Assembly (NCBI GenBank): GCA_022495995.1
Contig: JAFEMH010002099.1
Span: forward strand, 186,001-250,000
Source: Adenophora triphylla var. japonica
Lineage: Eukaryota > Streptophyta > Magnoliopsida > Asterales > Campanulaceae
DNA length: 64,000 bases
Direction of reading: 5' to 3'
In this document: one piece after another, positions 22,342 through 32,718 of the stretch
Layout: each line of letters opens with the position of its first letter
Numbering within the stretch: the stretch's first letter is position 1
The notes under the pieces: generated by a model
Database searches by the model: none
Seen by the model: the letters and a program-made list of their open reading frames with translations, nothing else
What the model was told of the DNA's origin: nothing
Program-made: the position numbers and the translations under genes

Positions 22342-23305
22342 TGTTGGGACTAATGTCATCTAAGTTGGGGGGGATGCCTAAATTAGGAGATTGAATAAGC
22401 AACGAAGTGTAATTCCTGTAACAGCGAGCTAGTATGGCCGTGGTTAGTGTTTAGCATGCCCTTGCCAACCAAGGAATCTGGAGCATGAAGTTGAACATCG
22501 GACACGGATGTGTAAGGAAAGACTACATGCCCGTGTAAAAACTTATGTACAAAGGGTGCGGTCGCGCAATAGAAGGGGTGCGGTGACGTCAAGTCTCTGG
22601 AATTGTGGCACAGTTGTGCTCCCCAAGGAACACGCCCGTACACGACGGATTTTGGGCTTGGACCTACCAGGTTTCACCGCAGGATTGTAAAATCATGCAG
22701 GGTTAGAAATAGGAGTTGTATAAATACTCCTCTCTCCCCCCTAACAATCAGAAGTAAATCTAGTTTGATAGGCATATCAATAATTCTACGATTTATAAGT
22801 TCAATTGCTCATCTATTTCTTTATATATAGGCTTTGAAAAGTCAAGAATTTTGTGATCAAAATTCGTGCACTAGATTATAGATTGTATTATGTTGATTTC
22901 AAAGTGATAATAATATTCTCTCACTTTGTCAATAAACGTAGCCAAGTTGGTGAACCATATACTCCCTCCGTCCCACGTTAGTTGAGACTAATTTTTTGGG
23001 CACACCAATTAAGAAAAAGTAAGTGAGAGAAAAAGTGAAAGAAAATGTTGTGAGTATGAAGAATTAAATAGGAGAGAGAATGAGTGGGAGGAATAGTTAG
23101 GAGAGAGAATGTTGTGAGTGTAAAAGTGAAATAGGAGAGAGAATGAGTGGGGTAAATAGTGAAGATTCCTTTGCCATTTTGGGCAGTCTCAACTAACGTG
23201 GGACGGCCCAGGGAAAGAAGTCTCAACTAACGTGGGACGGAGGGAGTATATCATTGCATTGTGTGATTGATATTTACTTGCTGTTTTCTATAGACCCTGT
23301 TCCAA
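22342..23305 (+). repeat. 3' LTR of the copia element, with nested Stowaway
   Basis: It begins TGTTGGGACTAATG. The first 450 bp match the truncated left LTR. It continues past the point where the left copy was deleted. The far end is inferred at the TGTTCCA next to the hAT insertion at 23310. It contains CATGCCCGTG and CCCGTACACGACGG motifs. Confidence 0.6.
22962..23246. mobile_element. Stowaway MITE
   Basis: CTCCCTCCGTCCCACGTTAG and inverted GTGGGACGGAGGGAG ends, TA flanks, 285 bp. Arms extend through GTTGAGAC / GTCTCAAC. A close relative lies at 63189-63490. Confidence 0.92.
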
Positions 23306-23309
23306 TATA

Positions 23310-23945
23310 CAGGCCCGGCCCTAGTGCAAGGCAAGTGAGGCCACTGAGTGAGGCCACTGCTTAGGGCCACCAAAATTAGTAATTATATTAGGGCCCCAAA
23401 TTCCTACTTATGCACTAAAGTGGCCAAGTGGTTGAGGAGATAGCTAAAAAGTCAATTAGCCATGCTTCGATTCCTGTTATCAGCATTTTTTGGTCAATTT
23501 TTTTAGTACTTTTATATTAAATTATTTACAGTTTTCTCTATCTTCAATTATCATTTTAATATTATCCTAATAGTTATTTGAATACTTTGTGATTATCATT
23601 ATAATTTTATTACAATATTTATTTAAATTACTTCGAATTATCTCAAATAAAAAATGTTAACCCAACCTAGTTATCAATCTTCAATAGTCAAGAATTTCAA
23701 TCATTTTATTAACAAAATCTAAAAGCTAGGGAATGACGAAAAGAGAGACCTCGAAGAAAAGAATGCTAAAATTTAAGAAAAAACATAAAGAAAAGCTTCG
23801 AACAAAAAGAACAACGTGGCAAAAATATTGGGCAGAGAATAGAGATTTTAGAACGTCATCGTCCATCTACCGTTGGGGATTAAAAAAAATGAGAGTCCTA
23901 ACCGACTACTTAGCCTAGAGCCCATTTATTACCGGATCAATCCTG
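23310..23945. mobile_element. hAT-type non-autonomous element, family C
   Basis: It starts CAGGCCCGGCCCTAG and its inverted right end starts CAGGATTGATCCGG. The perfect 8-bp duplication CCAATATA lies at 23302-23309 and 23946-23953. A tRNA-like stretch (TGGCCAAGTGGTTGAGG and GCTTCGATTCC) lies at about 23402-23465. A 61-residue Lys/Arg-rich open frame at 23733-23918 may be a degraded transposase N-terminus, which I cannot confirm. Confidence 0.82.
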
Positions 23946-23953
23946 CCAATATA

Positions 23954-26069
23954 TATGATAAATTTCTGTTAGGATATGTTTTTACAGACATTTTAAATTG
24001 ATATTGAGCAGTGGGTCTCATTATGAGAAAGAAACAAATACTTGGTCATGTGAATATTTATTTTTGCAAAATATAATAAAAGTAATGCTCAAGTAGTGTC
24101 TATAAAGTGAACAGTATGTTTTAGTCTAAAGTGAGGAGTATGTTTTTACGAAAAACTAGTTTTTCGTTTTTCTAAATATAGAAAAGAAATTAATTTAAAA
24201 ATATATGGTGACATTTTCGTAATTAAATGGAAATTCTTTTAAAATGTGCGGTGACATTTTTAAAATTAGCTGACACTTTTTCAAAAGCAGTTGTGTTTTT
24301 CAGTGACAAATCTAGTGTAAAATTGGGCTAGTTGGTGTTTTTCTAGTGAAAGTGTTATTGTTAAATAGTGTAATAGTGTTATTGTTAAAAAAATGTCATG
24401 AGCGGTGATAAAAAGTGTCAGTTTTAATTATAAAAAGTATCAGAGGTTTAATAAATTTCGGTTAATTATGAAAATGTCACCACGTCATTTTTAAAAAGTT
24501 TCAGTTATTTACAAAAATGTCGCCATGCGTTTTTTAAAAAGTTCAAGTTAATTACGAAAATGTCACCACGTATTTTTAAAAACGAGTTTTTCTAAATTAT
24601 ATATATGAAAAAAAATGATTTTTTCTAAAATTTTGATTAAAGTGAATATTTAATTTACCAACTGGAAGCAAAAGTAAAGTTCTTAATTAGTGATCTACTA
24701 GCGAAACATAATCAGATCTTTAACTTTGTGTTCTATCTCTTCAATTAGTGGTCATTGAATTAGGCCCACTCAAGAATGTTGTTTCTCTACTCTAGTTTCT
24801 ATTGTAAATAAACCAGTACTAATCCCGTGTCAAAGGCACGGAGTGACCCCTACACAATTGTTATTCTACTAAATTCAATTTTCCCTTCTATTATTGATAC
24901 ATCGTGCTAGTTTTGCAAATGGTCGGACCTAATAGGAACTATAAATGGGTTATCAGTTAGTAATGCTAGTTTGTTTAAAAAAAAAATAAAAAAATTAGGC
25001 TTAGAATTTTGCCGAAAATTTTGCCGAAGCACTCACTTCTTGACATGATTTAAGATGAAATGCTATACATTAAAAATCAAAATCCTATGGGAAAAATCAT
25101 ACAGGAAACGTATGACTATTAACATCATGTAACAAACATATATTTATATAAGAGTGCCATTCAAACAAATATCATCATGTTCCCAACTCAATTTAAGTAA
25201 GAAATAACACTATGAATAAATTAATCAAATCTTAAACTCTTGATGTATTGCGAAACCAACTTAAATCCTTCTCTATAATCGAGTGATTTTTATTGAAAAA
25301 AATTGAGCAAATAGAGCCAGATTACAAAGCTTTCTTTGCCATCTTACTCCTCCTGAAAAATGCATAACCATAAATTTAGCAAGAAACCTTATCTTATTAA
25401 TAAATTTAGGGGGCTTGGTCCTCTTCGCTTAAAAAAATGATTATGATTTTCTCTTCTCATGGACGGATCTACAACCGCAAGGAAGTTGGAATCTGAAGGG
25501 AGTGGAAAAGGAAGAGATAGGGGATTAAGATGGCAATTTTTTAGACAGTTAAAGTAAAATTGGTGGATAAGTTTTAGACCATAGGAGTGTTTTTTTGAAA
25601 TTTAATCCTAGCCTTTATTTGTCTTAGCGGCTAACACTAAAAAGATGGGAGTTTTTACACGATTTTTTTTTTTTTTTGGGGAGGGGGGGGGGAATATAGG
25701 TCGTCAGATTAATTTATGAGGATGAATCTCATTCCTTTTTTGTCTCGACGGTTATTCTTATTCCCTATTGTAATTCCACCTCCTTATTTCATGAAATTAA
25801 AACCTATGCCCCTCTTCTTGTATGGTAAATTAATTTTCAGCTGTCGGATTCAATTTTTGAGATTTAATCTGTACCACTCTTTGTATTAACGGTTATCTTA
25901 ATTCCCTATTGTAATATTGATAAATAATAAAATAAACAATACAACAAAAAAAATGAAAAAACAAAGTTGCATTTTTTATTTTTTTTTGAAATGAACATCT
26001 GGTCGGCAAAATTATACTCTGCGATAGTTGGTGGCTCCTAAATGGATACTTTATCTGGAATATTATGTC
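23954..26069. other. AT-rich intergenic DNA with GTGTCAG motifs
   Basis: No gene is seen. At 24090-24600 there are paired TTTTTACGAAAAACTAG-like and AAAACGAGTTTTTCTAA motifs and scattered AAGTGTCAG / AATGTCACCACG repeats, like 30390-30690. At 24828-24850 CCCGTGTCAAAGGCACGG could be a decayed Helitron hairpin. A G-run tract lies near 25670-25695. Confidence 0.45.
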
Positions 26070-26077
26070 ATTATTAT

Positions 26078-26691
26078 TAGGGGTGGACATGGTTCGGTTC
26101 AAATCGCGGTTTGAGATCGAATCGAATCGAACCGAACCGAATCATGCAGTTTGGTTTGGTTTTTTTCTATAAATGGTTTAGCTTGGTTTGAAAATTTAAT
26201 AAACTTTGTGGTTTAGCTCGCAGTCTGGAATAACATCAAAACCGAATCAAACCGAACCAAACCGATTCAGACCGAACCGCGATTTAGACAATGTCTTGTA
26301 ATTTGTTTTGAGATGGTTTCTTTTGTTGTACTTGTTAGAATAATGAACTTTCAGTTTTAAAACTCATTCCTATTTGGATAGTAGTATTTGTGTTTTATGT
26401 TTAATATATATGATTGCTAGTTTGATAAAAAAAATATGTAAAGAGCAACGCTTTTAGTTGGACATGTTTGTAGTTCGGATAGCGGTCTAGACCGCAGTTC
26501 GGACCACGGTTTGAACCGTTTATGAAACCGTGATTTGAGATCGAACCAAACCAAACCGAGGTGGTTTGGTTTGGTTTGATTTGAAATTTTCTATGGTTCG
26601 GTTTGGTTTGGGATTTTCCCAAACCGAGTACTAGCGATTTGGTCTCCAAATTCCTTCCAAACCGAACCAAACCGAACCATGTCCACCCCTA
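26078..26691. mobile_element. hAT-type MITE, AACCG-rich family A, second copy
   Basis: Ends TAGGGGTGGACATGGTTCGG and its inverse CCGAACCATGTCCACCCCTA. The 8-bp duplication ATTATTAT lies at 26070-26077 and 26692-26699. Interior motifs (GATCGAACC, CGGTTTGAGATCG, GGTTTGGTTTGG) match 16706-17420, but the termini differ by several bases. Low-complexity open frames inside are not genes. Confidence 0.92.
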
Positions 26692-27165
26692 ATTATTATA
26701 TGAATGTTTTTTTTTTTTTTTTTTTTTATGTATGTGAATTTTTATAGAATTGGTTTTATAAAAAATGTGGCTTACACTAACTAACTAACAAATGGAAAAA
26801 CGGATTTCATGTAATTGTCAATTTTAATATTATAAAGTGTCAGTTCTAATATTATAAAATGATAGATTCAAAATAACACTTATAAATATTCAAGAGGCAT
26901 TTACCAAATAATCCCTTTATAGAAACAAAACTACTTTCTAAGACAATTTATAATTTGATTAACCATTTAGTCCCTAGCTTAATAACTACACCCTCACAAC
27001 ATTTTACTACGTTCACCCTCCTATCATTCCACTAAGTCCAATCTCTTTAACAATTTAATTTCTCTCCAACCACCCTCACCTTAGGTCACCCCCTCCCCAT
27101 CTTCTCCGGTCAACACTTCCGGCAACCATCAACTCCGGCGACCAACTCCGACGACTTTTTCCGGC

Positions 27166-27202
<37 letters not shown>

Positions 27203-27230
27203 TTTACGCGGCGACCTCTCCGGCGACCAA

Positions 27231-28755
27231 ACAACTGAGAACTTAACTTATCAGTAAGTTCTCAGTTGTCAACTAAACTACTAAGAACACAATTAACTCC
27301 GGCGACTACCAACTCCGGCGACCACCAACTCCGGCGACCTCTCCGGCGACCAAACAACTGAGAACTTAACTTATCAGTAAGTTCTCAGTTGTCAACTAAA
27401 CTACTAAGAATACAATTAACTCCGTGACTACCAACTCCGGCGACCACCAACTCCGGCGACCTCTCCGGCGACAAACAACCGAGAACTTAACTTATCGGCA
27501 AGTTCTCGGTTGTCAACTAAACTACTAAGAATACAATTAACTCCTCAACTACCAACTCCGGCGACCACCAACTCCGGCGACCTCTCCGGCGACCAAACAA
27601 TCGAGAACTTAACTTATCAGTAAGTTCTCAGTTGTCAACTAAACTAATAAGAACACAATAAACTCCGGCGACCACCAACTCCAACGACCTCTCCGACGAC
27701 CAAACAACTGAGAACTTAACTTATCAGTAAGTTCTCAGTTGTTAACTAAACTACTAATAACACAATTAACTCCGGCGACTACCAACTCCGCGACCACCAA
27801 CTCCGGCGACCAAACAACTGAGAACTTAACTTATCAGTAAGTTCTCAGTTGTCAACTAAACTTAGTGAACACAATTAACTCCGGCGACTACCAACTCCGG
27901 CGACCTCTCCGGCGACCAAACAACTGAGAACTTAACTTATCAGTAAGTTCTCAGTTGTCAACTAAACTACTAAGAACACAATTAACTCCGGCGACTACCA
28001 ACTCCGGCGACCACCAACTCTGGCGACCTCTCCGGCGACCAAACAACTGAGAACTTAACTTATCAGTAAGTTCTCAGTTGTCAACTAAACTACTAAGAAC
28101 ACAATTAACTCCGGCGACCAAAGAACTGAGAACCTATCAGTAAGTTCTCAGTTGTCAATTAAACTACTAAGAACACGATCAACTCCGGCGACCTCTCCGG
28201 CGACCAAACAATTGAGAACTTAACTTATCAGTTAGTTCTCAGTTGTCAACTAAACTACTAAGAACACAATTAACTCCGGCGACAACCAACTCCGCGACCA
28301 AAGAGCCGAGAACTATCAAGTAAGTTCTCGGTTGTCAACTAAACTACTAAGAACACGATCAACTTCGGCGACCTCTCTCCAAGGTCTAAACAATTAAGAA
28401 CTTAACTTATCAGTAAGTTCTCAGTTGTCAACTAAACTACTAAAAACACAATTAACTCCGGCAACCAAACAACTGAGAACTTACTTATCAGTAAGTTCTC
28501 AGTTGTCAACTAAACTACTAAGAACACGATCAACTCCGACGACCAAACAATTGAGAACATATTAGTGAGTTCTCAGTTCTCAACTAAACTACTAAGAATA
28601 TGATCAACTCCGGCGACAAAACAACTGAGAACTTATCAGTAAGTTCTCAATTTTCAACAACTAAGGACATGATTAACTCCGACGACCACCAACTATCAAA
28701 CAATTACCAACTATCAAACAATTGAGAACTTATCGGTAAGTTCTCATTTGACAAT
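27231..28755. repeat. Tandem hairpin array, 16 units
   Basis: Each early unit is about 110-123 bp. It has one near-perfect inverted repeat, ACAACTGAGAACTTA - 9-base loop - TAAGTTCTCAGTTGT, followed by CAACTAAACTACTAAGAACAC and CTCCGGCGACCACCAACTCC spacers. Hairpins start near 27231, 27354, 27475, 27597, 27704, 27814, 27920, 28043, 28122, 28207, 28301, 28390, 28469, 28547, 28618 and 28719. Units become shorter and more diverged to the right. In the third and eleventh units both arms changed together (CCGAGAAC with GTTCTCGG). It is non-coding. Confidence 0.9.
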
Positions 28756-28845
28756 TGAGTCGGCTACTAACTTTGACCGACCTACAACTCGATTGTTTTT
28801 AGTTGAGCATAATGTATGAATTAAATCAAATAAAATACTACTTCC

Positions 28846-28955
28846 GTTTCAAAATAATGAATATTTAATTTTTAAGTTGCCATCTTCGTCCTAATTCCTC
28901 TCAAAATGAATATTTAATTTTTAAGTTGCCATCTTCGTCGTCGTAATTCGTCACA
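28846..28955. repeat. Short direct duplication in the Pack-MULE-like element
   Basis: AATGAATATTTAATTTTTAA followed by GTTGCCATCTTCGTC occurs twice about 56 bp apart, between the hairpin array and the captured gene piece. Confidence 0.7.
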
Positions 28956-29142
28956 AAATAAACGTTCAAAAAAGTTCTACACTTATACTTAAAAGAAAAT
29001 TTGTACTATGTTTTTATATTCATCTTGTACCTTTACCATTTATCATTTTACGTAGCCTACAATGACAAATCTGTCTTCTACCCTTTTAATAACAAGGCAA
29101 AGCACTTGACTCACTCTCATCTTCTTTCAAAACTGAATAACC

Positions 29143-29394
29143 ATGAAACTCCAAACAATTCCTCTCATCAAACTCATAATATTATGCATCCTCATCCAAC
29201 GAGTTCAACTCAGCCACCATTCGCCTGTGACTCATCCAACCCATCCACCAAATCCTACCCATTTTGCAAAACCACTCTCCCCATTTCCCAGCGAGCCAAG
29301 GATCTCGTCTCCCGCCTCACACTCGATGAGAAAGTTTCCCAGTTAGTCAACATTGCTGCCGCCATTCCCCGGCTCGGTATCCCGGCATACCAGT
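29143..29394 (+). pseudogene. Captured 5' fragment of a GH3 beta-xylosidase-like gene
   Basis: ATG at 29143 opens a signal-peptide-like stretch ([15 protein letters not shown]). After a frame change near 29200 the next frame reads [11 protein letters not shown], then [20 protein letters not shown] and [13 protein letters not shown]. This is the start of plant glycoside hydrolase family 3 beta-xylosidase/arabinofuranosidase proteins (BXL type), secreted cell-wall enzymes. Homology stops abruptly after IPAYQ, where the family normally continues WWSEALHGV. The sequence turns into CAACTCCGGCGACG, the element's own repeat. No catalytic residues are present, so it cannot be an active enzyme. Confidence 0.85.
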
Positions 29395-29504
29395 GTTTTG
29401 TTCAACTCCGGCGACGAAAATGTCCAGATCTGGACTAGATCTGTACAAATCTGCCGTGAAAAATTCTGGATCTGCCATGAAATCTGCCATGAAAGCTTGG
29501 TTTA

Positions 29505-29758
29505 GAGTATGGGATTCGCCGGAGTTGAGGGGGACGGTCGCCGGAGTTGAGGGATCGGCGCCGAAAGTTGTGGAGGGGAGGGGTAGTGACGGGAGAGAGG
29601 GAGTAGAGAGAGAAAGTGTATGTGTGTGAGAGAGTATGGGATTCGTCGGAGTTGAGGGGGACGGTCGCCGGAGTTGAGGGATCAGTGCCGGAAGTTGTGG
29701 AGGGGAGGGGTGGTGACGGGAGAGAGGGAGTAGAGAGAGAAAGTGTGTTTGTGTGTGA
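29505..29758. repeat. 127-bp tandem duplication
   Basis: GAGTATGGGATTCGCCGGAG starts at 29505 and recurs (one change) at 29632. Each copy contains GGTCGCCGGAGTTGAGGGAT, the inverse of the CTCCGGCGACC motif of the hairpin array, so the two sides of the element have inverted composition. Confidence 0.85.
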
Positions 29759-29961
29759 CAGTGTGAGAGAGAGTGTGTGTGTGTGTGTTTGTGACGGTGG
29801 GTGGGAGGGGAGGGGTATAATTATATCATTTAATTAAGTGAGGGATTATATGGTATGACAAAATATTTTTTAGGATTAGGAAGTAAATTAAGAAATAGGC
29901 TGTCTTAGGATGTAGATTAGATATTATTGAGGGACTATGGCGTAATTTTCTCAATATTCAA

Positions 29962-30998
29962 ACCGACATTTATAAGGGCATCATTACTCATAAACCCTTT
30001 CAAAGGGTTTTAAAGAGTCCGATACGCCATCACTTTAAACACTCTCATTTTTGTATAAACCTTTAACAACTTTTTCTCTTACACTCATAAAACCTCTTCA
30101 AAAGCTTTTAAGATTTTTTTTTTAAATTGACATTTATTTAATAATAATAAAAAAATAAACATCTATAAAAAAATGAAGTACTATTTTTTTAAACAAGTTT
30201 TTCAATTTGTAAAAGAAAAAGAAAAAAAAAAAAGACAAGTTGTATCATACATAAACCAATTGATACGTATCAACAGATGTATCCATTTTTTACCCATGCA
30301 AATGTGGAATAAAGTGGTACCGAGATGGGGACAACACCTTGATAATGTTGCCCTAAACATTACATTATTAACATTCGCTAAAATATAACTATAACTAGTG
30401 ATAGTGTTAAAGATTTTCAGTTATAGTGTTAAATAGTATCGCTGATAGTGTTGATGATTGTTCATTGTAGTATTAAATAGTATCAGTAGTAGTGTTGAAA
30501 TTAGTGTCAGTTTTAGTGTTAAAAAGTGTCGGTTATAATATTGAAAAGTAGCAGTGTCGAAAAGTGTATGTGAGTTTTTATAAGTTACGATTATTTACAA
30601 AAATGCCACTGTACATTTGAAAAAAGTTTCACTTATTTATAAAAATGTTACCGCACATTTTGAAAACACGTTTTTACACTAAATGAGTGCAAAACAAGTT
30701 TTTTCTAAGATTTAGTGATTTTTATATGTAGCAACATCGTATTCCTATGTATACCTTATAAATAAAAAATATATAAAATTGATGTTAGGAATATTTATGC
30801 ATTTTTATTACTATTTTTTTTTTTAAAGTAATACATATTCCACAATGCCTATTTAAATGAAAATGAAAATGAATATCCAATTCATTTACGACCAAATGAA
30901 TGCGCCTGACCAAGTTGATCGAAGTTCACCTTAAATCAGTTTATCTAAGAATCATGTAATTGACGCAAAATATGAACAAACTCTAAGAAATAATAATG
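29962..30998. other. AT-rich intergenic DNA with GTGTCAG-type repeats
   Basis: No gene is seen. At 30390-30560 there are repeated ATAGTGTTAAATAGTATC and TTAGTGTCAGTTTTAGTG motifs, followed by AAAATGCCACTGTACAT / AAAATGTTACCGCACAT at 30598-30660. These resemble tracts at 24.3-24.5 kb and in the large MULE. Confidence 0.5.
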
Positions 30999-31255
30999 CT
31001 CCCTCCATCCCTAAATAATTGTTTAAATTAAAGAATTTTTTTTTTTAAATGAATGTCATATTTGCAAAATAAACGTTTTTTTTTTTTTTTTTTTGCCAAT
31101 TTTCTATCGTTATTCAATTTATTATCGTAAAACTAAATGTTTAAAAAGTGAATAACAATAATATTTTTGAATTTTTGCCATTAAAATGTATAAACAACAA
31201 TATTTTCAAAGTATTTTAAAATGAAAAATTGACATTCAATTAGGGATAAAGGGAG
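30999..31255. mobile_element. Stowaway-like MITE, degenerate
   Basis: Left end CTCCCTCCATCCCTAAATAA, right end TTAGGGATAAAGGGAG, with TA on the right only (left flank TG). Arms are AT-rich. Confidence 0.65.
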
Positions 31256-31257
31256 TA

Positions 31258-31424
31258 TCTATAGTATAAATCACACCTCCACTATCTACAGTACTATGAA
31301 TAGTTTTATCTGTCGAATTTCCCATTTTGCCCTCATACATTTGTCCTTTTCCCATTTTGCCCTTAATTTTTTTTTTTTAATTAAAAAAAAAAAACACGTG
31401 TCCTTGGACACGGGCATGTACTAG
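31258..31424 (+). mobile_element. Mini-Helitron (167 bp)
   Basis: It starts TCTATAGTATAAATCAC and ends CATGTACTAG. Just before the end is the hairpin GTGTCC-TT-GGACAC, 10 bases from CTAG. The flanking bases are A and T, the Helitron target. There is no target duplication, also as expected. It directly abuts the Stowaway-like MITE on its left. Confidence 0.85.
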
Positions 31425-31737
31425 TGTTAATAAAATGGTCACGCGACATATCAATGTTTGCCAAAAACAGGTCCGCTGCTCGTTCTACATCATCGGTAAT
31501 ATACAAAACATTGTACTTATATTTATTAGAAACACTGCTTAGTTAAAGAACACGAATGATCTTGTGGTGTACCATAAGAGTATAGATTTGGCATTACAAA
31601 TGCCTAAGACAACACTATTAGTGTACATAAATAACATACTGGCTGCGCGCCAACTAAGAACCCTACCACTCCATGCATTCAAACTTTATTTTTCCTTAAT
31701 TATACACGTACGAGATACATATATATATATATATTCT

Positions 31738-31974
31738 TTAGGTTTTAATATTGTTATCATCATCACCGCCTCCCTTAGAACCAGAACCAGAACCGCCATA
31801 GTTATTGAAGTCGGTCCTCGGAATGTAATGGTGGTTGTTCACTCTATCCCCTTCTCCCTTATCATCTTTGAATTCAGCCATTAACGCTTTCCTGTCGTTC
31901 AATATGGCCATGGTAGTAGTAGAGCTGCTCAGGCTCAGCATCACAAGGACTAGAGCAAGTACGAGAAGCTTCAT
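31738..31974 (-). CDS. Small secreted peptide precursor candidate
   Basis: 78 residues. Residues 1-22 form a clear signal peptide (MKLLVLALVLVMLSLSSS). The mature part is hydrophilic, with NNHHYIPRTDFNNYGG at about residues 46-61, then a Gly/Ser run and an acidic tail (GGGDDDNN). There are no cysteines. The layout of signal peptide, variable region and short C-terminal core with HHYIPR suits plant secreted signalling peptides, but I do not recognise the family. The - strand has a TATA box (32719-32728) and a good donor (GG|GTACGTA at 32647) and acceptor (ATCAAG at 31984), implying a leader intron of about 660 bp. This makes it more likely a real gene than a chance frame. Confidence 0.65.
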   Translation of the reverse strand: MKLLVLALVLVMLSLSSSTTTMAILNDRKALMAEFKDDKGEGDRVNNHHYIPRTDFNNYGGSGSGSKGGGDDDNNIKT

Positions 31975-32718
31975 TCTTGTGACCTTGATTAAAAACCGTT
32001 AGTCAATTTCTAGCTGTTACACTGTAATTCAAAAAATCAAACAAAAAAGTATGATTTCAATTTAATTTCTACATGAGCGATAATAGAATAAATCAATTTT
32101 TTTTTAATAATAAGAGATGAATATTTATAGTACAATTGAATGTTATAAACTAATCTACCTATAGGGTTACAGTGAAAAAATATTATCATTCTAAATTATA
32201 CAAGATTTGAATCTCTATTAATACATACTATCTCTATAAATTAGGTAACAAAATATATACAATATATTCTTATTATTATCCTTATAATCGATTCCGAACA
32301 TTTCATCAATAAGACATTCCACATTTTAACAATACACTTCCTCCATTTCTTAAAAAGAACCACGCCTTTTATGTTCATTTGTTCTAGAAAAAAGGTTCAT
32401 ACTTCTAAAAACAGTGTACAAACTTGATTGATTTTTCAAAAATGTACTTTCGCCATTCCAAAATGAATGACCAAATATTTCTAATTTTCCCATCAAGACC
32501 CCCCCCTTTTTTTTTTTTTTGATAATTCATTTTGATACCGAGGAAATACTTAAATAAAATACAGACTCTAAAATATTTACCAAGGAAAAACTAAGAACAA
32601 ATGAAAGGGCGATTTAGATATGGGATTAGGATTGTAATATTACGTACCCAAATGGATGAGAAAGGTTGAAGTTTGTTGCAATGGAAGTTAATGGAGAATT
32701 GAGGAGATGTTCAACTTC

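Larger units (their letters stand above)
21735..23305 (+). mobile_element. Gutted Ty1/copia element
   Basis: LTR starts TGTTGGGTTCAATGTCAT (21735) and TGTTGGGACTAATGTCAT (22342) match each other, and the following 330 bp align (for example CAAGGAATCTGGAGCATGAA). Between them only the C-terminal end of copia RNase H remains. The 5' LTR joins that fragment directly at 22126/22127, so the rest of the LTR plus nearly all gag-pol is missing. The right boundary near 23305 (TGTTCCA) is inferred. A Stowaway sits in the 3' LTR. Confidence 0.75.
26894..29952. mobile_element. Pack-MULE-like element carrying a gene fragment and hairpin array
   Basis: A perfect 9-bp duplication AATATTCAA flanks it (26885-26893 and 29953-29961), as expected for Mutator-like elements. 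The ends start GAGGCATTTACC and, inverted, GAGAAAATTACG. They stay recognisably similar for about 75 bp (both have AATCCCT/AGTCCCT and CCTAAGACA / TCTAAGACA). No transposase is present. Inside are a Thr-poor, CTCCGGCGACC-rich hairpin array, a 5' fragment of a GH3 beta-xylosidase-like gene, and a 127-bp tandem repeat with the inverse GTCGCCGGAGTTG motif. Confidence 0.85.

Noticed and set aside
24825..24850. Helitron 3' end on the - strand
   Set aside because: The hairpin CCGTGCC-TTT-GACACGG is imperfect, the end reads TTAG rather than CTAG, and no 5' TC end was found.
27231..28755. CRISPR-like array of palindromic repeats
   Set aside because: The units between hairpins are also repeated (CAACTAAACTACTAAG, CTCCGGCGACC), so there are no unique spacers. 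The host is a plant and the array lies inside a MULE.
29001..29438. A full host beta-xylosidase gene
   Set aside because: Only about 80 residues of homology, a frame change after the signal peptide, and an abrupt join to MULE repeat sequence before any catalytic region.
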